In this document: positions 1 to 5,104 of the stretch, piece after piece
How the letters are laid out: each line of letters starts with the position of its first letter
Numbering within the stretch: the first letter of the stretch is position 1
Assembly: GCA_027593305.1 (NCBI GenBank)
Contig: JAQCJA010000369.1
Span: forward strand, 1-5,180
DNA: 5,180 nucleotides
Source of the DNA: a bacterium
GTDB lineage: Bacteria > Latescibacterota > UBA2968 > UBA8231
Direction of reading: 5' to 3'
Translations under genes and position numbers: made by a program
The notes under the pieces: model-generated
The model's database searches: none
What the model was told of the DNA's origin: nothing
Seen by the model: the letters and a program-made list of their open reading frames with translations, nothing else

Positions 1-1806
1 GCTCGAGCTGCCGGGCGAAAGGCTCTTACCATCGTCACGGCAGGTGACGAGCGCACCTTCTGGGATACCCCCCTCGATACTCCTGAGCGTGTCGATTTCG
101 CCAATCTCGCAGCACAGATCCAGAAACTGACGGCCATGGTGATGTGGGCCGGCAAGGATCCCCTGCTGCTGCAGCCGACAACGACTTCGTTCAGCGACCG
201 AGGGCAACGACTGACAGGCACGATCCATCGCTCGGTTGACGAAAATCTCACCGACGCCTCTGCCGAGACGGTTCCTGGAGCGCTGGTGGCCTATCGCTAC
301 CAGGGCGCAAGCTCGATCGGTGGCGTGCGGACACTGATCACGGATCGGGCGAACGCCGAGGGGCAGTTCGACCTTCACATCATGAGCCGCAGAGCACCAA
401 ACGCCCTTGCCGCCTACGAGATTGATGACGCAAGCGGAGCGATTCAGTCGGCCTCGAATGCCGGCGCCACGCGTGGCGACGACAACCGACTGGAGCTCTT
501 CGACTGCCGGGCGCTGAGCCTGTTCTGGCCGGGAGGGGGGCGGCAGACATTTGTCCCGCAGTCCGTCACCGTCACCAGCCGGGATGGCACGTCGCATGGG
601 GCTGGAGTCAGCGCAGCAGCCCCGGTGGACATGGTTGGTGCGCCGACGGCATCCGTCGTGTTCGCACCCCGTGGCAGCCGCGTGCAGGTGTCGATGCGCA
701 CAAGCGCCGGGGATCTTTCGGCCACACTGCGAAGCGTGCAGCCGGGCAGGCTGAAAGGGCCACTGACAGTGAGCGCTGCGCACGAGGTCACCCAGTCCCA
801 GGCAGAAGGCCACGCGATCGACCAGCCGCTGCTACGGGCAGATCTCGAACTGGGACAGGATCTGTGGGCAGAGGATGCTGAGACCCTGCAGCATCTGGCG
901 CGCTTCGGTATCGGCAGCGATGACGCCGAAAGCCTGCTTGAGAAGGCTCGACTGGAACTGTTGGCCGCCGCCGAACACCTCGCCGAGCGGCGCTACGCCG
1001 CATCTCACACGGCCACCATCGCAGCCTGGGATCTGCTGACATCCGGACATGTATATGTCGAGTCGCTGGTGTGGGGTACCGTCGTCAGCGCGACCTTCTA
1101 CCTCGTACTGCTGCTGCCCTTCGCCTACGCCCTCGAACGTCTTGTGCTCCGCATCGATGGTGCCGCCAGGCAGTATCTGGCCAGCGCCGGAATCCTGCTG
1201 TCCATGGCACTGCTGCTGCGCGCCATCGCACCGGGCTTCGCCGTATCCAGTTCCCTGGATGCCAGGTTTCTGCCGCTGCTGATCGGTGCCCTCGGCGGTC
1301 TGGCGTTGATGGTGGGGCTCGCAGGTCGCGGGCCAGACCCCGCCGCCGGGAATCGGCGCAAGCCCCTGCGCTCCCTGCTGACGATTGCGGTGCTTGCGGC
1401 GCTTCTGCTTGCGGCGCAGGTCGGTGTCGCCCTCGCGACCGGATCGGGCGGCGCAGCCACTGTCACGACCACCATTGTACTGATCCTGTTGACGCCCGTG
1501 GCCTTGCTGGCAACTGTCTGGCGCAGTGACGCGGAGCAGGGCCCTCATGGTCTGCAAGGTCCCGGCAGGCATATCGTTTCTCAGTCTGTGGTGCAGGCCC
1601 TGGCCTATGCCACAACCGGTATCGTCCTCAGCTACGCAGTCGGTCGATCGCTGATTCTCCTGGGGGTGCGCAACGGTTTGATGGCAGAGATGACGATCAA
1701 TCTCGCATCCGCCCCGGCCGTTGGCATCATCATCATCTTCGCCGCGGTTGTTGCTGCCACAGGGGTCTATCAGGGCCGTCGCCAACGTCGGCAGTGGCAC
1801 CCATAG
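1..1806 (+). CDS. Multi-pass membrane protein with carboxypeptidase-regulatory-like domain (5' end outside window)
   Basis: The reading frame is open from the first base, so the start codon lies outside the window; 601 residues are visible. Residues about 70-155 form a carboxypeptidase-regulatory-like (transthyretin-type) beta domain, with the typical pattern of 'VPGALVAY' followed by 'TDRANAEGQFDL'. More beta-rich sequence follows to about residue 265, then a charged helical stretch (about 276-350). About seven hydrophobic helices follow near residues 356-378, 392-415, 422-441, 457-480, 486-507, 529-557 and 567-588, and the tail is basic (QGRRQRRQ). The 'FYLVLLLPFAYALERLV' segment and the helical region before it resemble, from memory, large uncharacterised bacterial membrane proteins often found beside FtsX/MacB-type permeases. 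The beta domain is probably extracytoplasmic. The substrate and role are unknown. Codon bias is strong throughout and no frameshift is seen. It converges with the minus-strand genes downstream and looks like chromosomal backbone. Confident that it is a gene, unsure of function. Confidence 0.9.
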   Translation, partial: ARAAGRKALTIVTAGDERTFWDTPLDTPERVDFANLAAQIQKLTAMVMWAGKDPLLLQPTTTSFSDRGQRLTGTIHRSVDENLTDASAETVPGALVAYRYQGASSIGGVRTLITDRANAEGQFDLHIMSRRAPNALAAYEIDDASGAIQSASNAGATRGDDNRLELFDCRALSLFWPGGGRQTFVPQSVTVTSRDGTSHGAGVSAAAPVDMVGAPTASVVFAPRGSRVQVSMRTSAGDLSATLRSVQPGRLKGPLTVSAAHEVTQSQAEGHAIDQPLLRADLELGQDLWAEDAETLQHLARFGIGSDDAESLLEKARLELLAAAEHLAERRYAASHTATIAAWDLLTSGHVYVESLVWGTVVSATFYLVLLLPFAYALERLVLRIDGAARQYLASAGILLSMALLLRAIAPGFAVSSSLDARFLPLLIGALGGLALMVGLAGRGPDPAAGNRRKPLRSLLTIAVLAALLLAAQVGVALATGSGGAATVTTTIVLILLTPVALLATVWRSDAEQGPHGLQGPGRHIVSQSVVQALAYATTGIVLSYAVGRSLILLGVRNGLMAEMTINLASAPAVGIIIIFAAVVAATGVYQGRRQRRQWHP

Positions 1807-1858
1807 ATCCAGACCGTACACAAAACACCCGATGGTCCTGCAGATCGTCGGGGTCGAA

Positions 1859-1886
1859 TGAAGGTTCTGAGGTGAAGGTTCTGAGG
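1859..1886. repeat. Perfect 14-bp tandem duplication
   Basis: The unit TGAAGGTTCTGAGG occurs twice without any gap (1859-1872 and 1873-1886). It lies between the stop of the membrane protein gene and the CCA end of the truncated tRNA gene, one base from the latter. It may be a simple slippage duplication, or a scar or recombinase-related repeat on the chromosomal side of the integration site. Confidence 0.9.
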
Positions 1887-1887
1887 A

Positions 1888-1932
1888 TGGTGGGCGATAC
1901 TGGACTTGAACCAGTGACCTCTGGTATGTGAA
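1888..1932 (-). pseudogene. tRNA-Val(CAC) 3' fragment, probable attachment-site (att) copy
   Basis: Read on the minus strand, these 45 nt match the 3' part of a tRNA. They contain an anticodon loop TTCACAT (anticodon CAC, valine), the 3' anticodon stem ACCAG, the variable loop AGGTC, and a T arm with stem ACTGG/CCAGT around loop TTCAAGT. The 3' acceptor strand ATCGCCC, discriminator A and CCA follow. The matching 5' parts (anticodon stem CTGGT, D arm, acceptor GGGCGAT) are absent: the bases upstream read GGATGC, which cannot pair with ACCAG. Identity therefore stops at the anticodon loop, as expected for the direct-repeat copy left when an integrase uses a tRNA 3' end as its attachment site. 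The element should lie on the right (upstream of this fragment in tRNA sense), with the intact tRNA beyond it. It is not a functional tRNA. Confidence 0.85.
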
Positions 1933-1946
1933 GCATCCTGGGATGC
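1933..1946. repeat. Perfect 6-2-6 inverted repeat abutting the tRNA fragment
   Basis: GCATCC, spacer TG, GGATGC form a perfect inverted repeat that begins at the exact base where similarity to the tRNA ends. An A-rich run (CAGTAAAAAC) follows. It could be part of the recombination site of the integrase or a small hairpin. It replaces the missing 5' half of the tRNA. Confidence 0.7.
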
Positions 1947-2097
1947 CAGTAAAAACAACATGTTACGATGGGTGCACTAAGGTAGGGAGCTGTCGCCCGA
2001 GGTCACTGCCACTCTGGTAGGCTGATCTGGCCGGTTAGCTCACCAGTGGCACCACGACAGAACGCCGACTGGCGGAGGCGCCTCGTTGGGTGTCAGA
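1947..2097. other. Noncoding stretch at the inner edge of the putative island
   Basis: I see no convincing gene here. It holds short symmetric sequences: AACATGTT near 1956-1963 and the perfect 10-bp palindrome GAGGCGCCTC at 2075-2084, just downstream of the toxin stop. It also holds GAGGTCACTG at 1999-2008, an inverted copy of 10 bp from the tRNA fragment. The GAGGCGCCTC palindrome lacks a T tract, so it is a poor intrinsic terminator for the toxin-antitoxin operon. Confidence 0.5.
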
Positions 2098-2383
2098 TCA
2101 GTAGACGTCGCGGCGGTGGCGGAACGAGTAGAGGACGACGTCGTTGCCAATGATGTCGTACGGGAGACGGTAGTTGCCCACCCGGATCCGCCACTGTCCC
2201 TCGCCCTGTCCTACGCCGGCCAGCTTCCTGATGTCATGCTCGCAGCGTGCGGTTGTGGGGGTCCATCTGGAGCACGTCTCGCAGATGCTCCAGCACCTCG
2301 CCCAGCTCGGGGTGTTGCTTGAGTAGTCTTCGCGCCTCCCGCTGGAAGCGGGAGGAGACCTGAACCTGGAATCGCCGCGGCAT
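2098..2383 (-). pseudogene. RelE/ParE-family toxin, broken by a one-base frameshift
   Basis: The ATG at 2383 opens a frame reading 'MPRRFQVQVSSRFQREARRL', which runs into TGA at 2236-2234 after 49 codons. The frame one base on continues with 'HDIRKLAGVG', 'WRIRVGNYRLPYDIIGNDVV' and 'YSFRHRRDVY', ending at TGA 2100-2098. This is the typical C-terminal half of RelE/ParE toxins, which in the family are mRNA interferases or gyrase inhibitors. The span is 286 nt (3x95+1), so one extra base near 2240-2246 explains the break; dropping one C restores about 94 residues, the usual family length. It lies 21 nt after the antitoxin gene with no clear ribosome site of its own, so translation is probably coupled. 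As written, the product loses the arginine- and tyrosine-rich C-terminal strands needed for toxicity. A sequencing indel or programmed frameshift would be alternatives. Confidence 0.82.
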
Positions 2384-2404
2384 GGGGCGCTGGAGCGCGA
2401 ACGG

Positions 2405-2722
2405 CTACTTGGCCCCCTTCTTCCCGCCGGACTTGGGCTTGGTCACCTCGGTTAGGAAGTCGTCGAGGGAGGTGGTTTCGCCCTTCTGGTACTCCACGTA
2501 CCCGTCCGCGATCTGCTGGCGCATGCCCGGGTCCTGGAGCTCGAGCCAGTCCTCCATGTCATCGACGTTCATCAGTCCGGCCACGGGGATGCCGTCCTTC
2601 TCCAGGATGAAGCACTCGTGGTTGAGGTGGGCGCGGCGCACAACCTGACCCAGGTTGGTGCGGGCCTTGGTGATGGGGAGGTGGTGTACCACACGCTTGG
2701 GGGTCTTGGCCTGCGGGCTCAC
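2405..2722 (-). CDS. Type II antitoxin, Phd/YefM family
   Basis: A 105-aa protein starting at GTG 2722, chosen because AAAGGAG (2735-2729) sits 6 nt upstream; the longer ATG at 2803 would read through the operator and ribosome site. Residues about 10-55 carry the Phd/YefM fold: 'LPITKARTNLGQVVRRAH' (N-terminal DNA-binding strand and helix), then 'FILEKDGIPVAGLMNVDDME'. The C-terminal part (DPGMRQQIADGYVEYQKGET) is the expected toxin-binding segment and ends in a lysine/glycine-rich tail. Proteins of this family bind their own operator as dimers and neutralise a RelE/ParE partner, here the next gene downstream. The operator candidate lies directly upstream. Since the toxin is frameshifted, the antitoxin may now act alone, as an autoregulator or by blocking related toxins elsewhere in the cell. 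Confidence 0.88.
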   Translation of the reverse strand: MSPQAKTPKRVVHHLPITKARTNLGQVVRRAHLNHECFILEKDGIPVAGLMNVDDMEDWLELQDPGMRQQIADGYVEYQKGETTSLDDFLTEVTKPKSGGKKGAK

Positions 2723-2733
2723 GGCGTGCTCCT

Positions 2734-2761
2734 TTGATGAACACTGATCAGCATTGATCAA
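2734..2761 (-). promoter_or_regulatory. Probable antitoxin operator: three palindromes phased at 10 bp
   Basis: Three 8-bp units, TTGATGAA (2734-2741), CTGATCAG (2744-2751) and TTGATCAA (2754-2761), are each separated by the dinucleotide CA on the + strand. The second and third are perfect palindromes; the first has one mismatch. Their centres are exactly 10 bp apart, so they face the same side of the helix. The array touches the Shine-Dalgarno sequence of the antitoxin gene, a usual position for toxin-antitoxin autoregulation. I could not assign a clear -35/-10 pair. Confidence 0.65.
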
Positions 2762-2886
2762 GACCAAGCGTACGTTGAGGAATGGTGGGAGGCAAGGAGG
2801 CACGGGCAGACCTCACAAGGAGGTGAATGGACTGGGCATAGGCGCCGCATTGGCTTGCTCAGGTGGCGATGCCCTGCAATATCTCC

Positions 2887-3054
2887 TCAGGAGTCAACCC
2901 GAGCCATCCTGCGTTGGCCATCGCCGTCGCCGACGACCGAGTCGGCGACGGGCGTTTCCGAGGGCTTGCGCCGGGCCCGCCGCACGCCGTACTCGTCGAC
3001 GCTGACGCCAACGAGTGCAGGATGCAGGGGCCGGTTGACGGCTCCACATTGCAC
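2887..3054 (-). CDS. Small uncharacterised protein, 55 aa, coupled to the upstream gene
   Basis: GTG 3054 lies one base after the stop of the 112-aa gene, and GGGAGG (3066-3061), inside the end of that gene, sits 6 nt upstream as a good ribosome site. The frame reads 'NRPLHPALVGVSVDEYGVRR' and 'ARRKPSETPVADSVVGDGDG' with mostly G or C at third positions, which supports real coding. It stops at 2889-2887. Near the end, another frame continues with 'NAGWLGLTPEEILQGIAT' to a TGA at 2861-2859, which also looks protein-like. The true gene may therefore be longer and frameshifted, or a remnant. I do not recognise a family. An 11-bp inverted repeat lies within the coding sequence. Confidence 0.45.
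   Translation of the reverse strand: MQCGAVNRPLHPALVGVSVDEYGVRRARRKPSETPVADSVVGDGDGQRRMARVDS
2924..2951. repeat. Perfect 11-bp inverted repeat with 6-nt loop
   Basis: CCGTCGCCGAC (2924-2934) pairs base for base with GTCGGCGACGG (2941-2951) around loop GACCGA. It would form a very stable GC-rich hairpin in RNA from either strand. There is no following T tract, so it is not a classic intrinsic terminator. It lies between the 112-aa gene and the toxin-antitoxin operon. Confidence 0.75.
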
Positions 3055-3055
3055 A

Positions 3056-3394
3056 TCACACCTCCCGCCGAGCCACGAACCCCGAGTGGTCTCCCCGGTG
3101 GATATGGATCTCGCCAACGAGAGACTCCCCGTCGAGCCGCGCCCAGCCCCTGCCGCTGATGGGGTCGCCTTCGTCGATGCCATCCCAGGTGAACTCGACG
3201 GCTGGTTGACCGTCGCGTTGCCCAACGACGTAGTCCAGCTCGGCCTGGACGGCGATGAAAGCGAAAGACCCGAGCCCGCCGCTGCCAAAGGTGATGTGCG
3301 CTGGCTCGACGAGATCGAGGTCGTCGAGGTCCCACAGGTCGGTGTCCACGAGGCGCCAGCGCCCCCGGAAGGGGGTGTCATCCTTACGCGCCAT
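3056..3394 (-). CDS. Conserved hypothetical protein, 112 aa
   Basis: Starts at ATG 3394; AGGAG (3410-3406), which overlaps the stop codon of the 145-aa gene upstream, serves as ribosome site with an 11-nt spacing. The protein begins 'MARKDDTPFRGRWRL', then has 'LWDLDDLDLVEPAHITF', a glycine-rich turn, 'AVEFTWDGIDEGDPISGRGW' and ends 'HIHRGDHSGFVARREV'. I recognise this layout from small uncharacterised bacterial proteins of about this length, but know no function. Alternating hydrophobic residues suggest an all-beta fold; there is no signal peptide or membrane helix, so it is probably cytoplasmic. It is acidic and rich in tryptophan and aspartate. Only 14 nt separate it from the 145-aa gene, so the two very likely form one operon, with the 55-aa frame following. 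Confidence 0.85.
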   Translation of the reverse strand: MARKDDTPFRGRWRLVDTDLWDLDDLDLVEPAHITFGSGGLGSFAFIAVQAELDYVVGQRDGQPAVEFTWDGIDEGDPISGRGWARLDGESLVGEIHIHRGDHSGFVARREV

Positions 3395-3408
3395 GGTGCA
3401 TCTGGCTC

Positions 3409-3846
3409 CTACTCCAGCGCGTCCGTGATCCGCAACTCCACGGCCCAGCCTTCGTGCCCACTCAGGATGCTGGCCAGGTTCTCCATCGTCACGATCTGGC
3501 CGTCGATGATCAGGAACGCCCCTCCTTCCTCGGACCAGCCGATGCGGCCACGCAGCGTGTCGTGCATCATGCCGAAGTCGCCGGGTGAGCCCGTCAGGTG
3601 CCGGGTGGCCAGGCCCTTGTAGATCTTCTGCCGCACTCGTCCCAGGGCGTCGTAGGGGCTCGTTTCGCTGTAGGCGGCGAATTCGTAGCCGTTGGCGTCC
3701 CGGTCCTTCTCGACGGCCCGCACGGAGTAGCCCAGACCATTGAAGTGGCAGGTGATTTCGAAGCGGCGCTGGTGGCCGGCGAAGTCCTCGACCTCCTGGT
3801 CCATTGGAAAGTCGTCCTGCCAGCTGGGGTGTACGTTGCCGCTCAC
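3409..3846 (-). CDS. Conserved hypothetical protein, 145 aa
   Basis: GTG 3846 is the first start after AAGGAG (3863-3858, spacing 11 nt). An ATG directly after the ribosome site is in another frame and stops after four codons; Met15 is a possible alternative start. The protein has a variable N-terminus, then 'FAGHQRRFEITCHFNGLGYS', 'VRAVEKDRDANGYEFAAYSE', 'SPYDALGRVRQKIYKGLATR' and a C-terminus with 'LIIDGQIVTMENLASILSGH' and 'GWAVELRITDALE'. I have seen similar proteins annotated only as hypothetical. It looks like a soluble alpha/beta protein with a predicted helix around the DALGRVRQKIYKGL segment. No catalytic motif is evident. It is followed after 14 nt by the 112-aa gene, whose ribosome site overlaps this stop, which argues for coupled expression of the pair and perhaps a shared role. 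Confidence 0.85.
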   Translation of the reverse strand: MSGNVHPSWQDDFPMDQEVEDFAGHQRRFEITCHFNGLGYSVRAVEKDRDANGYEFAAYSETSPYDALGRVRQKIYKGLATRHLTGSPGDFGMMHDTLRGRIGWSEEGGAFLIIDGQIVTMENLASILSGHEGWAVELRITDALE

Positions 3847-3944
3847 TGTCTCGTCATCTCCTTGTCAACCAGGGACTCCAGTCTCTCGTCTCCCGTGATG
3901 GCAGCGCCGGGCTGTCCCTCGTGCACGCCGTGCCACCCATCCCC

Positions 3945-4205
3945 TCATCCTCTGCCATCGTCCCAGACCGCCGCACCCAGGGGGAGCCCTTGCTCCCGCG
4001 CCGAGTCCACGAACAGACGTGATTCCACGCCCAGTAGTGCCGCGTAGCTCTTCGCCAGGCCGTTCACCGTCGGGTATTTCTCGTAGGGCTTGTCGGCACC
4101 CAGCGCCGCGTTGGCTTGCAGCACGACGCGGGCGACCTCATACAGATCGCCATCGTACAGGATGCGTACCGGGCGGAGTCTCGAGACTGGTATCCGCTCG
4201 TTCAT
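3945..4205 (-). CDS. Hypothetical protein, 86 aa
   Basis: ATG 4205 is preferred over the in-frame ATG 4217 because the strong ribosome site GGGAGGAG lies at about 4215-4208, between them. The product reads 'MNERIPVSRLRPVRILYDGD', then a helix 'LYEVARVVLQANAALGA', 'YPTVNGLAKSYAALLGVESR' and 'LFVDSAREQGLPLGAAVWDD'. It is a small soluble alpha/beta protein without signal peptide or membrane helix. I do not recognise a family. Third codon positions are GC-rich and the frame is clean, so it is almost certainly expressed. The gap to the next gene downstream (145 aa) is 98 nt, and to the frameshifted gene upstream 124 nt, so it could have its own promoter. Confidence 0.8.
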   Translation of the reverse strand: MNERIPVSRLRPVRILYDGDLYEVARVVLQANAALGADKPYEKYPTVNGLAKSYAALLGVESRLFVDSAREQGLPLGAAVWDDGRG

Positions 4206-4260
4206 CTCTCCTCCCATCCTGGCGTAGCGCCGGCTTGATCTGTCGCGCGGCAGCCGCAGA

Positions 4261-4298
4261 GTTCCGTTCCCACCGGTACGTAGGGGCGAGGACGGAAC
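4261..4298. repeat. 7-bp inverted repeat in the leader of the 86-aa gene
   Basis: GTTCCGT (4261-4267) and ACGGAAC (4292-4298) are perfect inverted repeats about 24 nt apart, and part of the intervening sequence can also pair (CCCACC against GGGGCG, imperfect). The structure lies in the 124-nt space upstream of the 86-aa gene. It may be a leader hairpin or operator. The evidence is the symmetry alone. Confidence 0.35.
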
Positions 4299-4329
4299 CG
4301 AACGATAGGAGGAGTGAGGGAGGGCCCAC

Positions 4330-4642
4330 TCATCGGCTCCTCAAGATTCCTTGTCGGCGCTTCTTCTCGCGTGTCGGGAACCACACGGTCTGGTCGCCGT
4401 AGTCGGGCCCGCAGTTGAACCGATGCATGATGGCGCCGGCGGGCTTGGTCCTGCTTCACGCCGACGATGGCGAACCCGGCGAAGACCGCCTGCGCGCCAC
4501 CCTGGTCGGCGTAGACGCGGACCGACTTGTGGTCGTTCGTCAGGTCGTTCGCCGCTGACGCCATCGCCTCCAGGTGCTCGTCTGTCGCCGGGGCGGTCAA
4601 GTCCACCTTCACCCTCACGTCCCGGCTGCCTAGCCAGTCCAT
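4330..4642 (-). pseudogene. Uncharacterised small protein gene with predicted ferredoxin-like fold, frameshifted
   Basis: ATG 4642 follows AGGAG (4655-4651) by 8 nt. The frame starts 'MDWLGSRDVRVKVDLTAPAT' and runs through 'VRVYADQGGAQAVFAGFAIV' to 'GVKQDQA'. It then becomes arginine-rich and unlikely (ARRRHHASVQLRARLRR) and would end only at 4204-4202. The next frame continues naturally with 'AGAIMHRFNCGPDYGDQTVW' and 'FPTREKKRRQGILRSR', ending at TGA 4332-4330. The span is 313 nt (3x104+1): removing one C from the CCC run at 4443-4441 yields a smooth 103-aa protein. Its strand-helix-strand-strand-helix-strand pattern suggests a ferredoxin-like fold; this is inference from residue patterns. 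Either an assembly indel in a homopolymer or a real mutation would explain it. I know no function. Confidence 0.65.
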
Positions 4643-4736
4643 CTGAGCTGCTCCTGTGGTCCTGGTTGCCCCCTGCGCCGGGTCGCCTGTGGCTCCCGGA
4701 GTCCCCGTGCACGCCGGGCGCTCTCGTGCGCCAGGG

Positions 4737-5048
4737 TCATTCGCTGTCGTTCCAGTTCCCATCGTCATAGGACCGTTGAACCTTGTAGAGCTTCTCGTGG
4801 AGGCGATCGAGTCGGCGACGCAGCTTCGCGTCCTCTGTGTGGTTCGCCTCGGCGGCGATGAATCCAAGCAGATCCTCAAGATCCTCGAGGGTGTATTCAC
4901 CGCTGAGATCGCGACGGCCTGGCACCTCCTGCAACCTGTCCGCGTAGTCCGAGTCCGCCGTTGTGTGCTCGCGGATGAGCTCCCGATCCTGCACAATCAT
5001 CTTGACCTGGATCTGTTCACCCTCGTCGATTCTCTTCCGTTTCACCAT
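4737..5048 (-). CDS. Hypothetical protein, 103 aa
   Basis: ATG 5048, with AAGGGA (5061-5056) 7 nt upstream; a GTG codon follows directly and could also initiate. The protein opens with a basic segment (MVKRKRIDEGEQ), a strand 'IQVKMIVQDREL', and a middle part rich in acidic residues. A long charged helical region follows, with 'YTLEDLEDLLGFIAAEANHT' and 'KLRRRLDRLHEKL', which may form a coiled coil or helical hairpin. It ends in an acidic tail (YDDGNWNDSE). There is no signal peptide or membrane helix. I do not recognise a characterised family, though similar short helical proteins occur as hypothetical genes. It is the first visible gene of the minus-strand row; the gap to the next start is 94 nt. 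Confidence 0.8.
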   Translation of the reverse strand: MVKRKRIDEGEQIQVKMIVQDRELIREHTTADSDYADRLQEVPGRRDLSGEYTLEDLEDLLGFIAAEANHTEDAKLRRRLDRLHEKLYKVQRSYDDGNWNDSE

Positions 5049-5086
5049 GATCCGTTCCCTTGGTGTCGTAGTCGGGCTTGCACAGA

Positions 5087-5104
5087 GCGCGCTCCCCGGC
5101 GCGC
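5087..5104. repeat. Perfect 6-bp GC hairpin upstream of the 103-aa gene
   Basis: GCGCGC (5087-5092), loop TCCCCG, GCGCGC (5099-5104). It lies about 40 nt upstream of the start at 5048 on the minus strand. A second small inverted repeat, GCCTA and TAGGC around five bases, lies just upstream of it. Without a T tract it is not a convincing terminator; it may be a leader structure. Confidence 0.45.

Noticed and set aside
832..1821. Long minus-strand frame (329 codons) opposite the membrane protein gene
   Set aside because: Its product is glutamine- and glycine-rich without domain features, and the + strand frame has the membrane helices and codon bias.
1807..1858. Intrinsic terminator after the membrane protein gene
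   Set aside because: Only short imperfect symmetry (CGAT and ATCG around CTGCAG-containing loop) and no T tract could be found.
1733..1961. Small minus-strand frames with a peptide like PEVTGSSPVSP
   Set aside because: The sequence is the translated tRNA fragment; such peptides are a well-known artefact of tRNA genes read as protein.
2029..2100. Possible second tRNA on the + strand starting at GGCCGGTTAGCTCA
   Set aside because: No T-loop consensus, acceptor complement or anticodon arm follows within tRNA length.
2855..3622. Plus-strand frame of 255 codons across the 112-aa and 145-aa genes
   Set aside because: It is antisense to two genes with clear ribosome sites and has a proline/arginine/serine-rich product typical of a shadow in GC-rich DNA.
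4202..4996. Minus-strand frame of 264 codons
   Set aside because: Its first half is out of frame with the 103-aa gene and low in plausible protein features; only the part from 4642 carries a real gene start.
2098..5048. Integron gene-cassette array
   Set aside because: Small same-strand genes and a toxin-antitoxin pair suggested this, but I found no paired RYYYAAC and GTTRRRY cores in the gaps. The single ACCCAAC near 2085-2091 has no partner.
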